Of a DNA stretch of 64,000 nt, positions 49,608 through 59,189 are shown piece after piece. The position numbers and the translations under genes were made by a program. The notes beneath the pieces are model-generated. The model did not search any database and was not told where the DNA came from. It worked only from the letters and a program-made list of their open reading frames with translations. This DNA is from Pectobacterium zantedeschiae (GTDB lineage: Bacteria; Pseudomonadota; Gammaproteobacteria; Enterobacterales; Enterobacteriaceae): assembly GCF_004137795.1 (NCBI RefSeq), contig NZ_NWTM01000001.1, positions 2,407,229 through 2,471,228 of the forward strand, read 5' to 3'. Every line of letters starts with the position of its first letter. The stretch's first letter is position 1.

Positions 49608-50405
49608 ATGCCCGTCCATTTGCTGATTGTCGACGCGCTCAATCTGATTCGTCGCATTCATGCGGTACAAGGTTCGCCCTGTATAACGGCATGCCAACAT
49701 GCGTTGCATCAGCTTATACAGCACAGCCAACCTACGCACGCGGTTGCCGTCTTTGATCATGAAGAACTTGATGATGAAGATCGCAACACCAGTTGGCGTC
49801 ATCAACTCCTGCCTGACTACAAGGCGGGACGTACGCCAATGCCGGATAATCTGAAACAGGAACTCCCACAGATTAAAACAGCATTTGCCACAGTTGGCGT
49901 AGAAAGCTGGCATAGCCCCGGTAATGAAGCCGACGATCTGGCTGCCACGCTCGCTACCAAGCTGTCCTCTGCGGGTCATCAGGCGACAATTGTGTCGACC
50001 GACAAAGGGTACTGCCAGTTATTGGCACCACATATTCAGATCCGGGATTACTTTCAGAAGCGCTGGTTGGATCTGCCGTTTATCGAACAGGAATTTGGTG
50101 TCTCACCGCAACAGTTGACTGACTACTGGGGGCTGGCAGGGATTAGCAGCAGCAAAATTCCGGGCGTCGCGGGTATTGGCCCTAAAAGTGCCGCACAGCT
50201 GTTGCAACAGGCAGGAAGTCTGGACGCGTTGTACCAGCAATTAGATGCCGTGCCAGAGAAGTGGCGTAAAAAGTTGGAACAGCATAAAGAAATGGCGCTG
50301 ATCAGTCGTCAGGTTGCCACACTGCGAACCGATTTAACGCTTAATGGCAATCTGCAACAATTGAGGCTACCCGTGCAGAGCAGCGTTCAGCCCCATCCTA
50401 ACTAG
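49608..50405 (+). CDS. xni: Flap endonuclease Xni (ExoIX)
   Basis: Flap endonuclease related to the 5' nuclease domain of Pol I. The start at 49608 ([12 protein letters not shown]) gives 265 aa against 251 in E. coli; the difference is a C-terminal tail ending Gln-Pro-His-Pro-Asn. The acidic Asn-Glu-Ala-Asp-Asp-Leu-Ala cluster and the helix-hairpin-helix Val-Ala-Gly-Ile-Gly-Pro-Lys-Ser-Ala are present. Read from 49521 would overlap ppnN and is not supported. Confidence 0.94.
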   Translation: MPVHLLIVDALNLIRRIHAVQGSPCITACQHALHQLIQHSQPTHAVAVFDHEELDDEDRNTSWRHQLLPDYKAGRTPMPDNLKQELPQIKTAFATVGVESWHSPGNEADDLAATLATKLSSAGHQATIVSTDKGYCQLLAPHIQIRDYFQKRWLDLPFIEQEFGVSPQQLTDYWGLAGISSSKIPGVAGIGPKSAAQLLQQAGSLDALYQQLDAVPEKWRKKLEQHKEMALISRQVATLRTDLTLNGNLQQLRLPVQSSVQPHPN

Positions 50406-50461
50406 CAGCAGGATTAATACAGATGCGTACCTGAATGACTCCAGATACGCATCTGCAAGTA

Positions 50462-51562
50462 CTATCGCTCGTCGCGTCGGCCAGGCACCGCACTCCAGAA
50501 ACGACGCACATGCACAGTGACTTCTTCACGGTCATGATACAAATGCTTGGCATGTACTTCGGCATTAATACCATTCTCACTCAGGCGTTCACGCAGTCGT
50601 TCCAGATTCTGTGACACTTCTTCATAGCGCTTCTTCATCGGCAACTTCAGGTTGAATATCGTTTCACGACACCAGCCCTTAATCAGCCAATCACTCATCA
50701 GGCTTGTGACTTTAGCGGGTTTTTCTACCATGTCGCACACCAGCCAATACACATTATTGCGCGGTGGTTCGAAACGGAAACCATCCGCTTGATGGTGCAT
50801 CACCTGCCCAGTTTCCATCAAGCTCGGTGCCATTGGTCCGTTGTCTACCGCATAAACCATCATGCTGCGCTTGACCAACTGATAGGTCCAGCCGCCGGGG
50901 CAAGCGCCTAAATCCACCGCGTACATCCCGCTGCCCAGACGCTCATCCCACTCATCCGCAGGAACAAAAACGTGAAATGCTTCTTCAAGTTTCAGCGTCG
51001 AACGGCTTGGCGCATCAGAAGGGAACTTAAGGCGTGGGATCCCCATATAAAACGGTGAGTTGTTATTGCTATAAGAGTAACCGACATAGCAGCAGCCAGG
51101 CGCAATGAACAACACATGAAGCACGGGTCGATCCGCTTTTTCATAACCCAGTAGAATTTTGTGTTCACGCAACGCCGCACGTAGCGGTACGGTGAACTTG
51201 CGGCAGAACTTCATCAACTCTTTGCTTTCATTAGTGTCAGGAACTTCAACACGCAGTTCCCCAGCCCGTTCAATCGCTCCGGTCAACATACCAACAATCG
51301 GCGTGATGCGGTCTTCCGGTGGTAGATCTCGCAACAGTTCGCCGCAGACAAACATCTGACGGGCAAAAATCAGCTCATGAAACGGCAGCGTTTTTACCAG
51401 ACGCTCGGCATCTTCATGCTGGTAGCATTCAAACACGACGTAACCACTGTTTTCTTTTACCCGTGCGAAACCGAAGGCATTGTGCTGCGTGGCTTTTTCC
51501 GTTATTTCCGCCGCACACTCTTTCTCAAAACCAGGGCGGCAATACAAAATGACTTTATTCAT
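50462..51562 (-). CDS. rlmM: 23S rRNA 2'-O-ribose methyltransferase RlmM
   Basis: Methylates the ribose of C2498 of 23S rRNA using S-adenosylmethionine. 366 aa, E. coli length. An N-terminal THUMP domain is followed by a Rossmann domain with the SAM motif [10 protein letters not shown] near residue 220. It overlaps the end of ygdD by eight bases on the same strand. Confidence 0.97.
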   Translation of the reverse strand: MNKVILYCRPGFEKECAAEITEKATQHNAFGFARVKENSGYVVFECYQHEDAERLVKTLPFHELIFARQMFVCGELLRDLPPEDRITPIVGMLTGAIERAGELRVEVPDTNESKELMKFCRKFTVPLRAALREHKILLGYEKADRPVLHVLFIAPGCCYVGYSYSNNNSPFYMGIPRLKFPSDAPSRSTLKLEEAFHVFVPADEWDERLGSGMYAVDLGACPGGWTYQLVKRSMMVYAVDNGPMAPSLMETGQVMHHQADGFRFEPPRNNVYWLVCDMVEKPAKVTSLMSDWLIKGWCRETIFNLKLPMKKRYEEVSQNLERLRERLSENGINAEVHAKHLYHDREEVTVHVRRFWSAVPGRRDER

Positions 51563-51950
51563 GGCGTTCAGCCTTTCTCTTCAGACGCAGTGCGCCAATC
51601 AACATTAATACCCATCCCACCAGAAAACAGGCTCCGCCAATCGGCGTCACATAAACCCACAGTTTCAGGTGAGAAAGCGCCAGACAGTACAAACTTCCGC
51701 TGAAGAGTACCGTTCCCAACGCCAGAAAAACGCTGCTCCAGTAAAACCACAGATTGGCTCGCTGTTGCATCGCAACCGCCAGCGCCAGAATCGCTAGCGT
51801 GTGAAATGCTTGATACTCGAGGCCAGTTTTCAACCAGCCCAATTCCGTTGCACCCAGCGTTTTACTGAGAACGTGGGAACCAAACGCGCCTAGCGCGACA
51901 AAAGTAAAGCCACTAATAGCAGCAAATACCAACATGAAACGACTATTCAT
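51555..51950 (-). CDS. ygdD: DUF423 membrane protein YgdD
   Basis: Small inner-membrane protein of unknown function, 131 aa as in E. coli, with about four hydrophobic helices (around 5-25, 45-62, 68-90, 98-118). The conserved Gly-Ala-Phe-Gly-Ala/Ser-His and Tyr-Gln-x-x-His-Thr motifs of the family are visible near residues 20-28 and 47-52. It overlaps rlmM. A 16-bp tandem repeat lies directly ahead of its start. Confidence 0.92.
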   Translation of the reverse strand: MNSRFMLVFAAISGFTFVALGAFGSHVLSKTLGATELGWLKTGLEYQAFHTLAILALAVAMQQRANLWFYWSSVFLALGTVLFSGSLYCLALSHLKLWVYVTPIGGACFLVGWVLMLIGALRLKRKAERHE

Positions 51951-51966
51951 CGTTATTACCTATAAA

Positions 51967-52026
51967 CGTAGTTATCTATCATCGTAGTTATCTATCATCG
52001 TAGTTATCTATCATCGAAGTTATCTA
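51967..52026. repeat. 16-bp tandem repeat, about 3.75 copies, ahead of ygdD
   Basis: CGTAGTTATCTATCAT occurs three times in perfect tandem (51967-51982, 51983-51998, 51999-52014) and once partially with one change (52015-52026). It sits in the 122-base gap between gcvA and ygdD, 17 bases before the ygdD start. Confidence 0.9.
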
Positions 52027-52072
52027 CGTGAGTTATTCGGTCAATCACCTTCGACAATCAACGATTGCAACT

Positions 52073-52996
52073 TCAGCGCGTACCGTTGTCATAGCGGAAG
52101 CGAAACTTTTCCTGCTCGCTGGCTGCCCGCGCCAGAATCCAATGGCGAAAGGCGGCTATTTTACCCAGTTCTGCCTGACTGTCATGACATACCAGATAAA
52201 AAGCATTCCGGCTGACAAGCACATCGTTAAACGGGCACACGAGCCTTCCGGCTTCGAGTTCCGTTTGCGCCATCACGTTATTCGCCAGCGCCACGCCCTG
52301 TCCGTGAATCGCTGCCTGCAACACCATCGCACTGTGGCTGAAAATCGGCCCCTGCTGCACGTTAATCTGTACACCAAGCTGGCGGGTATAGGACAACCAG
52401 TCACGGCGCGATGCATCGTGCAGCAGCGTGTGTGCAACCAAATCGTCCGGTGTCTTCAACGGATGATCTCCCGTCAGCAACACGGGCGAACAAACAGGCA
52501 GAAGATACTCGGCGTACAGCTTTTCCACCCGCAATCCCGGCCAATTTCCCCGACCGTAGAAAATAGCGACATCCACATCATCGGCCAGACGATCTTCGTC
52601 ACGATCCACTGCCTGAATACGAACATCAATCCCCGGGTAGTCAGAGTTAAAGCTCGAAAGACGCGGCACCAGCCAATGAATAGCAAAGCTGGGCAGCAGG
52701 CTCACCGTTAACGCGCCCTTCGCGCTACGAGATTGCAGCTTACGCGTCGCGTCATTCAGCGATGAGAAGATCTCTTTGATATCAAGATAGTAACTCTGAC
52801 CTTCTTCGGTCAGTAACAGGGAACGATTACGACGGCGGAATAATTTCAGCCCCAAAAAATCTTCCAGTGATTTAATCTGATGGCTGACAGCAGCCTGCGT
52901 GACAAACAGCTCTTCTGCCGCTTTGGTAAAGCTTAAATGGCGAGCCGCCGCATCAAAAACGCGCAATGCGTTGAGCGGAGGTAGACGTTTTGACAT
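52073..52996 (-). CDS. gcvA: Glycine cleavage system regulator GcvA (LysR family)
   Basis: LysR-type regulator that activates the gcvTHP operon and gcvB with glycine and represses without it. 307 aa (E. coli 305). The winged helix-turn-helix is at about residues 20-45 (Ser-Phe-Thr-Lys-Ala-Ala-Glu-Glu-Leu-Phe-Val-Thr-Gln-Ala-Ala-Val-Ser), followed by the effector-binding domain. GcvB RNA is divergent about 250 bases upstream, the E. coli arrangement. Together with the neighbouring csd genes this is the gcvA-ygdI-csd segment. Confidence 0.95.
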   Translation of the reverse strand: MSKRLPPLNALRVFDAAARHLSFTKAAEELFVTQAAVSHQIKSLEDFLGLKLFRRRNRSLLLTEEGQSYYLDIKEIFSSLNDATRKLQSRSAKGALTVSLLPSFAIHWLVPRLSSFNSDYPGIDVRIQAVDRDEDRLADDVDVAIFYGRGNWPGLRVEKLYAEYLLPVCSPVLLTGDHPLKTPDDLVAHTLLHDASRRDWLSYTRQLGVQINVQQGPIFSHSAMVLQAAIHGQGVALANNVMAQTELEAGRLVCPFNDVLVSRNAFYLVCHDSQAELGKIAAFRHWILARAASEQEKFRFRYDNGTR

Positions 52997-53038
52997 GAAT
53001 GAAATCTTTTTGTTTGCGCTAAATCAGCGATTTATCAG

Positions 53039-53052
53039 GTACATTCGTACCC
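53039..53052. promoter_or_regulatory. Short inverted repeat in the gcvA-gcvB spacer
   Basis: GGTAC-N4-GTACC lies 43 bases before the gcvA start; a candidate operator, possibly for GcvA itself. Not strong enough for more. Confidence 0.3.
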
Positions 53053-53246
53053 ATTAAATCTTAAGATACAGAAAGGCAACAACGGGAAAGATCTCTAGCC
53101 AATTAGCTGGCTAAGCGATTAAGACCTTCGGCAACAGCCAGACTTTCTGCAACAAAAAGATGACGGGTACATATATTAGTTTTTGTAATCCGAGACATTA
53201 TAATTTGTCCGTTGAGGATGTACCAGCAAATACCTATATTAGCGCA

Positions 53247-53445
53247 ACTTCCTGGGCCGGAACGAAAAGTGCGGAGGGGTAACCTAAGGTGCTTTTGGCT
53301 TGTGGTTGTGATGTTGTGTTTGCTATTTGTTTGTCTGCCTTTTGCAGATGTGGTAGCGAGTCTACCCTATTCACTTCCTGTACATTTACCCTGTCTGTCC
53401 AAAGTGATTTTTTGTGTAGCACCGCAAATTGCGGTGCTTTTTTTT
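53247..53445 (+). ncRNA. gcvB: GcvB small regulatory RNA
   Basis: Hfq-dependent RNA of about 199 bases that represses many amino-acid and peptide transporter mRNAs. The 5' end ACTTCCTGGGCCGGAACGAA matches E. coli GcvB at all but one base. The G/U-rich seed region R1 (GGTTGTGATGTTGTGTTTG, about 53303-53321), the R2-R3 segment (ACTTCCTGTACATTTACCCT, about 53371) and the terminator (GCACCGCAAATTGCGGTGC then Ts) are visible. The first hairpin loop differs from E. coli. It is divergent from gcvA, as expected for a GcvA-activated RNA. Confidence 0.95.
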
Positions 53446-53532
53446 GCTCACGTTTCGCATCTGAACGCTATCACAGCCTTATTTGACTCTGGCGCAGATT
53501 AACAGACAACGTGTGCTGGCAGGCAAACGGTA

Positions 53533-53754
53533 CTATTTCCCTTTCACCATTTCTTTCACATTATCTCGGTTAATTTGCTGTTGCTGACCATAAGCATCGG
53601 TATAGCTGATCATACCGGTTTCATCGTCAACCTTCGGTTTCCCTTCAGCCACGATGGTACGCCCGTCATTAGTATGCATGACGTAATTACTCGAACAGGC
53701 AGCCAGAGAAAACGCCATCACGATAGCGGCAAAAATAGAAATTTTATTCTTCAT
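53533..53754 (-). CDS. ygdI: YgdI/YgdR family lipoprotein
   Basis: Small lipoprotein (73 aa) of unknown function. The lipobox Leu-Ala-Ala-Cys (Cys20) ends a short signal peptide, and the DUF903 pattern Asn-Asp-Gly-Arg-Thr-Ile-Val ... Gly-Met-Ile-Ser-Tyr-Thr-Asp ... Ile-Asn-Arg-Asp-Asn-Val is clear. The position between gcvB and csdA matches ygdI of E. coli; it could equally be called ygdR by sequence alone. Confidence 0.9.
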   Translation of the reverse strand: MKNKISIFAAIVMAFSLAACSSNYVMHTNDGRTIVAEGKPKVDDETGMISYTDAYGQQQQINRDNVKEMVKGK

Positions 53755-53937
53755 AGTTAACCCTCAATGAATTTAAATGTTTTCTAGTTAACCCTATGCA
53801 TCAGGAAATCCTGAAAATTAACACTTTAAAGCGTAGCAATAATTGTTTTTTTTTCCATAAAATCGCATTAGGCATAGTCCTAAACTTGTCTCTCTCGATA
53901 AAATGGGACAGGATCTCTCCTCTACAAGAGGATGCTC

Positions 53938-55143
53938 ATGACACCGTTTAACCCTGCAACTTTTCGCCAACAGTTCCCTGCACTCCAGCATTCGACGGTA
54001 TATCTTGATAGCGCCGCGACCGCACTGAAACCGCAGTCCGTCATTGATGCCGTGCAGCAGTTCTATTGCAGCGAGAGTGGCACGGTACATCGCAGCCAGC
54101 ATCGCGGCGCACAGGCGCTAACGCAGCGCTTTGAAAACGCTCGTGAGCAAGTCTCCACCTTACTTCATGCGGACGATCCGCGTTCAATTGTCTGGACCAG
54201 AGGCACGACGGAAGCGATCAATCTGGTCGCACAGAGCTATGCCCGCCCTCGACTTCAACCGGGCGATGAAATCATCGTTAGCGAAGCGGAACATCACGCT
54301 AATCTCATTCCGTGGCTGATGGTGGCGCAGCAAACTGGCGCAAGCGTAGTGAAGTTACCGATAGGCGCAGATTTCTTACCGGATATTGAACAATTAACCA
54401 CATTGATCACGCCAAGAACCCGCCTGCTGGCGCTGGGTCAGATGTCAAACGTAACGGGTGGTCAGCCCGATCTGGCGCGTGCGATTACGCTGGCTCACCG
54501 CTATGGCGCGGTGGTGGTGATTGACGGCGCGCAGGGCATCGTTCATTGCCCACCAGATGTGCAGGCGTTGGATATCGATTTCTACGCCTTTTCCGGGCAC
54601 AAGCTTTATGCCCCCACTGGAATTGGCGTGCTATATGGCAAAACGGCATTGCTGGAAAGCATGACGCCGTGGCAAGGCGGCGGGAAAATGATGACGCAGG
54701 TTTCCTTTGACGGCTTCCTACCGCAGGCCATTCCACAGCGGTTTGAAGCGGGTACGCCGCATATTGCTGGCGTGCTTGGCTTGTCTGCAGCATTAGACTG
54801 GCTGACCACGCTGGATTGGCACGCCGCAGAGCAGCACAGCCAGCAGTTGGCGCAGCTTGCCGAAACGCATCTGTCGCAGTTTCCCGGCTTTCGCAGTTTC
54901 CGTAGCCCACATTCCAGCGTGCTGTCCTTTGATATTGCCGATGTACACCACAGCGATCTAATTACGCTGTTGGCCGAAAGCGGCATCGCACTGCGCGCCG
55001 GACACCACTGTGCGCAGCCGTTAATGGACGCACTCGGCGTAAGCGGCACGATCCGTGCTTCGTTTGCCCCGTATAATAACCAGCAAGATGTTGCTGCGCT
55101 GATCGCCGCGATGGGCAATGCCCTTGAATTACTGCGTGACTAA
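53938..55143 (+). CDS. csdA: Cysteine desulfurase CsdA
   Basis: PLP enzyme that takes sulfur from cysteine and passes it to CsdE (SufS-type class). ATG 53938 follows AAGAGGA at good spacing and gives 401 aa, the E. coli length; ATG 53932 is too near the ribosome-binding site. The PLP lysine is in Phe-Ser-Gly-His-Lys-Leu-Tyr near residue 222 and the catalytic Cys in Gly-His-His-Cys-Ala-Gln-Pro near 358. It is followed by csdE. Confidence 0.96.
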   Translation: MTPFNPATFRQQFPALQHSTVYLDSAATALKPQSVIDAVQQFYCSESGTVHRSQHRGAQALTQRFENAREQVSTLLHADDPRSIVWTRGTTEAINLVAQSYARPRLQPGDEIIVSEAEHHANLIPWLMVAQQTGASVVKLPIGADFLPDIEQLTTLITPRTRLLALGQMSNVTGGQPDLARAITLAHRYGAVVVIDGAQGIVHCPPDVQALDIDFYAFSGHKLYAPTGIGVLYGKTALLESMTPWQGGGKMMTQVSFDGFLPQAIPQRFEAGTPHIAGVLGLSAALDWLTTLDWHAAEQHSQQLAQLAETHLSQFPGFRSFRSPHSSVLSFDIADVHHSDLITLLAESGIALRAGHHCAQPLMDALGVSGTIRASFAPYNNQQDVAALIAAMGNALELLRD

Positions 55144-55210
55144 CCGACGCTACAAACGATAATCAACTACATACTATTGTCGCCCACAACCTATTGATCG
55201 ACCACGGACT

Positions 55211-55666
55211 ATGACCGAGACAACCGACAACACACATCCCTTTGGCCCCCCCATCACCGTTGCCGATCTGCTGGCACGATTTGATAATTGCCGGGCATGG
55301 GAAGATCGCTATCGACAGCTCATTTTGCTGGCAAAGACGCTACCAGCGCTGCCTGATGCACTAAAAACCGAGGATATTTCATTATCCGGCTGTGAAAATC
55401 GCGTCTGGCTAGGTTACCAACGTCAGGAAGACGGCAGGCTACATTTTTACGGTGATAGCGACGGGCGCATCGTGCGGGGATTACTGGCGGTATTGTTAAC
55501 CGCCGCTGAGGGAAAAACGCCAGAAGCGCTGTTACAGCAGGATCCGCTGGCGCTGTTCGATACGCTGGGGCTACGGGCTCAGCTCAGCGCTTCACGTTCA
55601 AGCGGTCTGGCCGCCTTAGCCGCCAGAATCAAGGACATTGCCGAACGAGAAGCAGCGAGCAAATAG
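55211..55666 (+). CDS. csdE: Sulfur acceptor CsdE
   Basis: SufE-like acceptor that takes persulfide from CsdA and, in E. coli, passes it to the tRNA-modifying TcdA/CsdL. 151 aa (E. coli 147). The acceptor Cys is in Ser-Gly-Cys-Glu-Asn-Arg-Val-Trp near residue 62. It follows csdA by 67 bases and converges with tcdA with only 14 bases between the stops. Confidence 0.94.
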   Translation: MTETTDNTHPFGPPITVADLLARFDNCRAWEDRYRQLILLAKTLPALPDALKTEDISLSGCENRVWLGYQRQEDGRLHFYGDSDGRIVRGLLAVLLTAAEGKTPEALLQQDPLALFDTLGLRAQLSASRSSGLAALAARIKDIAEREAASK

Positions 55667-55680
55667 CAGATTACGCTATG

Positions 55681-56499
55681 CTATTTCTGCACCGCAGACG
55701 CTCGTTCCATTTTCGCTATCATTTTCTTCAGCACATGAGATACCGCAACAAACCCAAAGGTTGCGGTGACCATCGTCGCCGCACCAAAACCTGACGCACA
55801 ATCCATACGCATCACGCCATCAGCCGTACTACGAGACGCACAGACGGAGCCGTCAGGCTGCGGATAAACCAACGGTTCACTGGAAAATACACAGTCGATA
55901 CCCAGTTTTCCTTTGCTGTTTTTCACTACGTTAAAATCATGCTTTAGCCGTTCACGCAGCTTGGCAGCCAGCGGATCCTGAATGGTTTTAGCCAGATCGA
56001 CGACCTCAATCCGAGTCGGATCGATCTGCCCACCCGCGCCGCCGGTTGTCACCACGGGGATCTTATAGCGACGACAGTAGGAGAGCAGCGCAGCCTTCGG
56101 ACGCACACTATCAATAGCATCAATCACATAGCTAAAATTTTGGTCGAGCAGCTCCGCCACGTTTTCCGCACTGATGAAATCATCCACGCAGGTGACGTTG
56201 CACTCCGGGTTGATCGCCAGAATACGTTCAGCCATCACTTCCGTCTTCGACTGCCCGGTGTGCTGACGCAGCGCGTGGATCTGTCGGTTGGTATTACTGA
56301 CACACACATCATCCATATCGATCAGCGTAATCGCGCCGATGCCGGTACGCGCGAGCGCCTCAGCCGCCCAGGAACCGACGCCGCCGATACCAATCACGCA
56401 AACGTGAGCCTGAGAAAACAGCGCCAGCGCCTGTTGACCATATAACCGTGCGGTGCCGCCGAAGCGTTGCAAATAGGCTTCGGATAATTGCGTATTCAT
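55681..56499 (-). CDS. tcdA: tRNA threonylcarbamoyladenosine dehydratase TcdA (CsdL)
   Basis: E1-like ATPase that cyclises t6A37 of tRNA to ct6A. 272 aa (E. coli 268). The nucleotide motif Gly-Ile-Gly-Gly-Val-Gly-Ser-Trp-Ala-Ala-Glu is near residues 36-46, with Asp-Met-Asp-Asp-Val-Cys-Val-Ser-Asn-Thr-Asn-Arg following. It is convergent with csdE. In E. coli mltA is its neighbour on the far side; here that place holds a molybdopterin reductase. Confidence 0.95.
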   Translation of the reverse strand: MNTQLSEAYLQRFGGTARLYGQQALALFSQAHVCVIGIGGVGSWAAEALARTGIGAITLIDMDDVCVSNTNRQIHALRQHTGQSKTEVMAERILAINPECNVTCVDDFISAENVAELLDQNFSYVIDAIDSVRPKAALLSYCRRYKIPVVTTGGAGGQIDPTRIEVVDLAKTIQDPLAAKLRERLKHDFNVVKNSKGKLGIDCVFSSEPLVYPQPDGSVCASRSTADGVMRMDCASGFGAATMVTATFGFVAVSHVLKKMIAKMERASAVQK

Positions 56500-56564
56500 T
56501 CAACCAACCTTACGAAAACAAAATCACAAGAAAATAACACAGCGAAAAGCGGCTCAGAATAGCG

Positions 56565-58823
56565 CTAAACCCGCACAACATCTACCAGACAGCTCATCGC
56601 GTTCGGCCCCTGCGTCAGCGGCGATGTGCCGATATCCAGCGTTAATACATTCGCATTTCCTGATTGCTCAACCGGATGCCACGTTTTCTGACCAAAACCG
56701 GGCTCAAACCAGGCGCCAGTAGACATGATCACCACGCCAGGTGTTACACCGTCAGTAATCTGTACGCCAGCCAGAATACGACCACGCGCGTTTCTGACTT
56801 CGACCTGCGAACGATCGGTAATATTCCGTGCGGTAGCATCCTGCGGATGCATGTACAACGTCTCTTTTCCAGCGGTCTTATTCGCGGCAACCTGCGGCGT
56901 GGCGGCCAATTGGCTGTGCAAACGGTCAGAGGGCTGAATGGAAATAAAGTGCAGCGGCCATTCTTCCGTACTTTTGGCCCCTAGCCATTCAACGGGAGGC
57001 TGCCACTCAGGATGCGGCGCAAAATCGGCATAGCCATAGCTGGCAATAGCCGAGCTGAACAGTTCGATCTTACCGCTTGGTGTACTCAAGGCATGATGCT
57101 GCGGATCGCGGCGAAAATCTTCAAAGAACACAAACGGCTTTTCATCCATCGGGATTTCTACATGTCCCTGCTGCCAGAAGTCCTCAAATGACGGCCAGCT
57201 GTCAGCGGCGTCTCGCTGCCTTGCCCGACATTCCTCATAAAGGTGCTCCACCCACTGCTGCTCGTTGCGATTTTGTGTAAACGTGTCTTTATAGCCCAGA
57301 CGCTCTGCCAGCTCGCTGAAAATATCCACATCATTACGTGCCTGATGCTGCGGTGTAATCGCTTGATGCATAGCAAAGATAAAGCGATCGCGGGACGATC
57401 CGCCGATATCGTTACGCTCCAGCGTAGTGGTAACGGGCAGCACGATGTCGGCCATCTGCGCCGCTGGCGTCCAGACGATATCCTGCACAATCACCGTATC
57501 TGGTTTACGCCAACCGTCCACCAAGCGGTTCAACTGCTGGTGATGATGGAACGGATTACCGCCCGCCCAGTGAATCAGGTGAACATCGGGATAAGTATGG
57601 GTTTCACCCCGAAAGGTATAAGGCGTTCCCGGATGCAATAGCATATCCGCGATACGCGCCACGGGGATCGCGCTCCCTGCGTTTGGGCTGGAAGGCGAAG
57701 CGGGCGCAGGCGTTGAAATCCGCTCGTTACCAACGCTGTTCATCGAACCATGGCCGAAGGAGAAGCCACCGCCCGGTAATCCCACCTGCCCCAGCATTGA
57801 AGACAGTGCGATCATCATCCAGTAAGGCTGTTCGCCACGGTGTGCGCGCTGAACGGAATAAGAACAGGTAATGAAGCTACGCACGCCAATTAGCTGCTGC
57901 GCCAGACGCCGGATGCGCTTAGCGGGAATGCCCGTGATATCGCTGGCCCATTCGGGCGTTTTCACCACGCCATCGCCGCGACCGTGTAAATAGTCACTCA
58001 GTTGCTCATACCCGACGCAGTAGCGTTGCAGGAAATCCTTATCATCAGCTCCCAAGCGCTGAATCTCATAGCCCAGCGCCAGCATCAGGGCAACATCGGT
58101 ATTCGGACGGATGGGAATCCACTCGGCATTCACAAACTCAGGGCAATCGTCGCGCATCGGGCTGATGTTAATAACGGGAATCCCTTTCGCCACCAGTGCT
58201 TCCAATGCAGGCTTAAGTGTATGGTGCCCGGCACCGCCTGAAGCTATCTGCGAATTTCTCAACGCCAGACCACCAAACGCGAGGAAAATATCACAGTGCT
58301 CGGCAACGCTGCGCCATTCGGTCACCTTGCCCGTCAGCGGATGGAAGGTGCCAATCACATAAGGCAGGAAGAATTGCGCGGATCCCCAACTGTAATTTCC
58401 CTGTTGGTCAACCGCACCACCGCCGGAAAAATAGAAGCGTCGCACCTGAGAACGCGCGTGGTGATAACGCCCAGCAGACGACCAGCCGTAAGAGCCAGCA
58501 AAGAGGCCATCCGCACCATAGCGATCGCGAATACGGCGATTTTCCTGCGCGACCAGATCGAGAGCTACGTCCCAATCTACCTCAACAAAGTCTTCCCGAC
58601 CACGCAGCGTCCTGTCGCTATTTTCTCGTTTTTGGAGCCAGGAACGACGTACCGAAGGTCGACGGATACGCCGGTCGGAATACACCAGCGGCACAATGGA
58701 ATCGAGCATAGCGGAAGGTGCAGGATCGTCAACAAACGGCTCGCATCGAATCAGCCTGCCGTCTTCAACCACAGCGGTAAACGCGCCCCAATGCGCAAGA
58801 TGTGGATAACGTTTAATCGCCAC
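56565..58823 (-). CDS. Molybdopterin oxidoreductase, BisC/TorZ-like, cytoplasmic
   Basis: Member of the DMSO/TMAO/biotin sulfoxide reductase family (752 aa), reducing an S- or N-oxide with a bis-MGD molybdenum cofactor. There is no twin-arginine signal, and no N-terminal Cys cluster for an Fe-S centre, as in the cytoplasmic BisC type. The likely Mo ligand is Ser145 in Gly-Asn-Tyr-Ser-Trp-Gly-Ser-Ala-Gln, aligned with Gly-Asp-Tyr-Ser-Thr-Gly-Ala-Ala-Gln of E. coli BisC. Asp-Ile-Val-Leu-Pro-Val-Thr-Thr and Asn-Pro-Phe-His-His-His-Gln are conserved. The exact substrate is unknown. It is divergent from a peptide-type ABC transporter operon, with a perfect palindrome between them, so co-regulation with uptake of its substrate is possible. 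Confidence 0.85.
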   Translation of the reverse strand: MAIKRYPHLAHWGAFTAVVEDGRLIRCEPFVDDPAPSAMLDSIVPLVYSDRRIRRPSVRRSWLQKRENSDRTLRGREDFVEVDWDVALDLVAQENRRIRDRYGADGLFAGSYGWSSAGRYHHARSQVRRFYFSGGGAVDQQGNYSWGSAQFFLPYVIGTFHPLTGKVTEWRSVAEHCDIFLAFGGLALRNSQIASGGAGHHTLKPALEALVAKGIPVINISPMRDDCPEFVNAEWIPIRPNTDVALMLALGYEIQRLGADDKDFLQRYCVGYEQLSDYLHGRGDGVVKTPEWASDITGIPAKRIRRLAQQLIGVRSFITCSYSVQRAHRGEQPYWMMIALSSMLGQVGLPGGGFSFGHGSMNSVGNERISTPAPASPSSPNAGSAIPVARIADMLLHPGTPYTFRGETHTYPDVHLIHWAGGNPFHHHQQLNRLVDGWRKPDTVIVQDIVWTPAAQMADIVLPVTTTLERNDIGGSSRDRFIFAMHQAITPQHQARNDVDIFSELAERLGYKDTFTQNRNEQQWVEHLYEECRARQRDAADSWPSFEDFWQQGHVEIPMDEKPFVFFEDFRRDPQHHALSTPSGKIELFSSAIASYGYADFAPHPEWQPPVEWLGAKSTEEWPLHFISIQPSDRLHSQLAATPQVAANKTAGKETLYMHPQDATARNITDRSQVEVRNARGRILAGVQITDGVTPGVVIMSTGAWFEPGFGQKTWHPVEQSGNANVLTLDIGTSPLTQGPNAMSCLVDVVRV

Positions 58824-59189
58824 GACAACCTCAGGATAAGTAATTAGCAGGGTGGATAATAACCTGAATTATCTATGTCCCCAACAGCAAGAAGAGTGAA
58901 TAGCTTATGCATAATTTTGCATTCGTTATCCATATTTAAACGTTCGTTTAAAACACATGTTGGGCTAGGGTTTAACCAGAAAATAAAGAGGTGGTTCAGG
59001 ATAATGCCGATCGTTTTAAGAACCGAGATACACGGAGCGACCACGGGGTGAAGTGTCCCTGTGGGAACCTCATCTCCATGTTTCTCCTAAAATGAGGCTT
59101 AAGTGACCCGCTTTAAAATTCATGCAGTTTTATTATTTTTTCGTTATTCAAACCAGGAACGCAGCATGAAAACCATTACGCCACACAGC
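58824..59189. other. Divergent spacer between the reductase and the ERIC repeat
   Basis: About 365 bases with no gene. It holds the promoter side of the reductase and the palindrome at 58935-58952. A hairpin-like GTGTCCCTGTGGGAAC lies around 59053-59068. Frames here are short and unsupported. Confidence 0.4.
58935..58952. promoter_or_regulatory. Perfect palindromic operator candidate
   Basis: TTTAAACG-TT-CGTTTAAA is an 18-bp inverted repeat with two perfect 8-bp arms, about 112 bases upstream of the reductase start. Size and symmetry suit a TetR- or GntR-type dimer. No regulator gene lies in the window, so the factor is unknown. Confidence 0.45.

Noticed and set aside
51967-52026. Tandem repeats as a possible CRISPR array
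   Set aside because: The 16-base units are directly adjacent with no spacers and no cas genes are present.
52028-52711. 227-codon antisense frame within gcvA
   Set aside because: Opposite-strand shadow of gcvA.
53212-53502. 96-codon frame over the GcvB region
   Set aside because: It overlaps the whole GcvB RNA; the reading frame is accidental.
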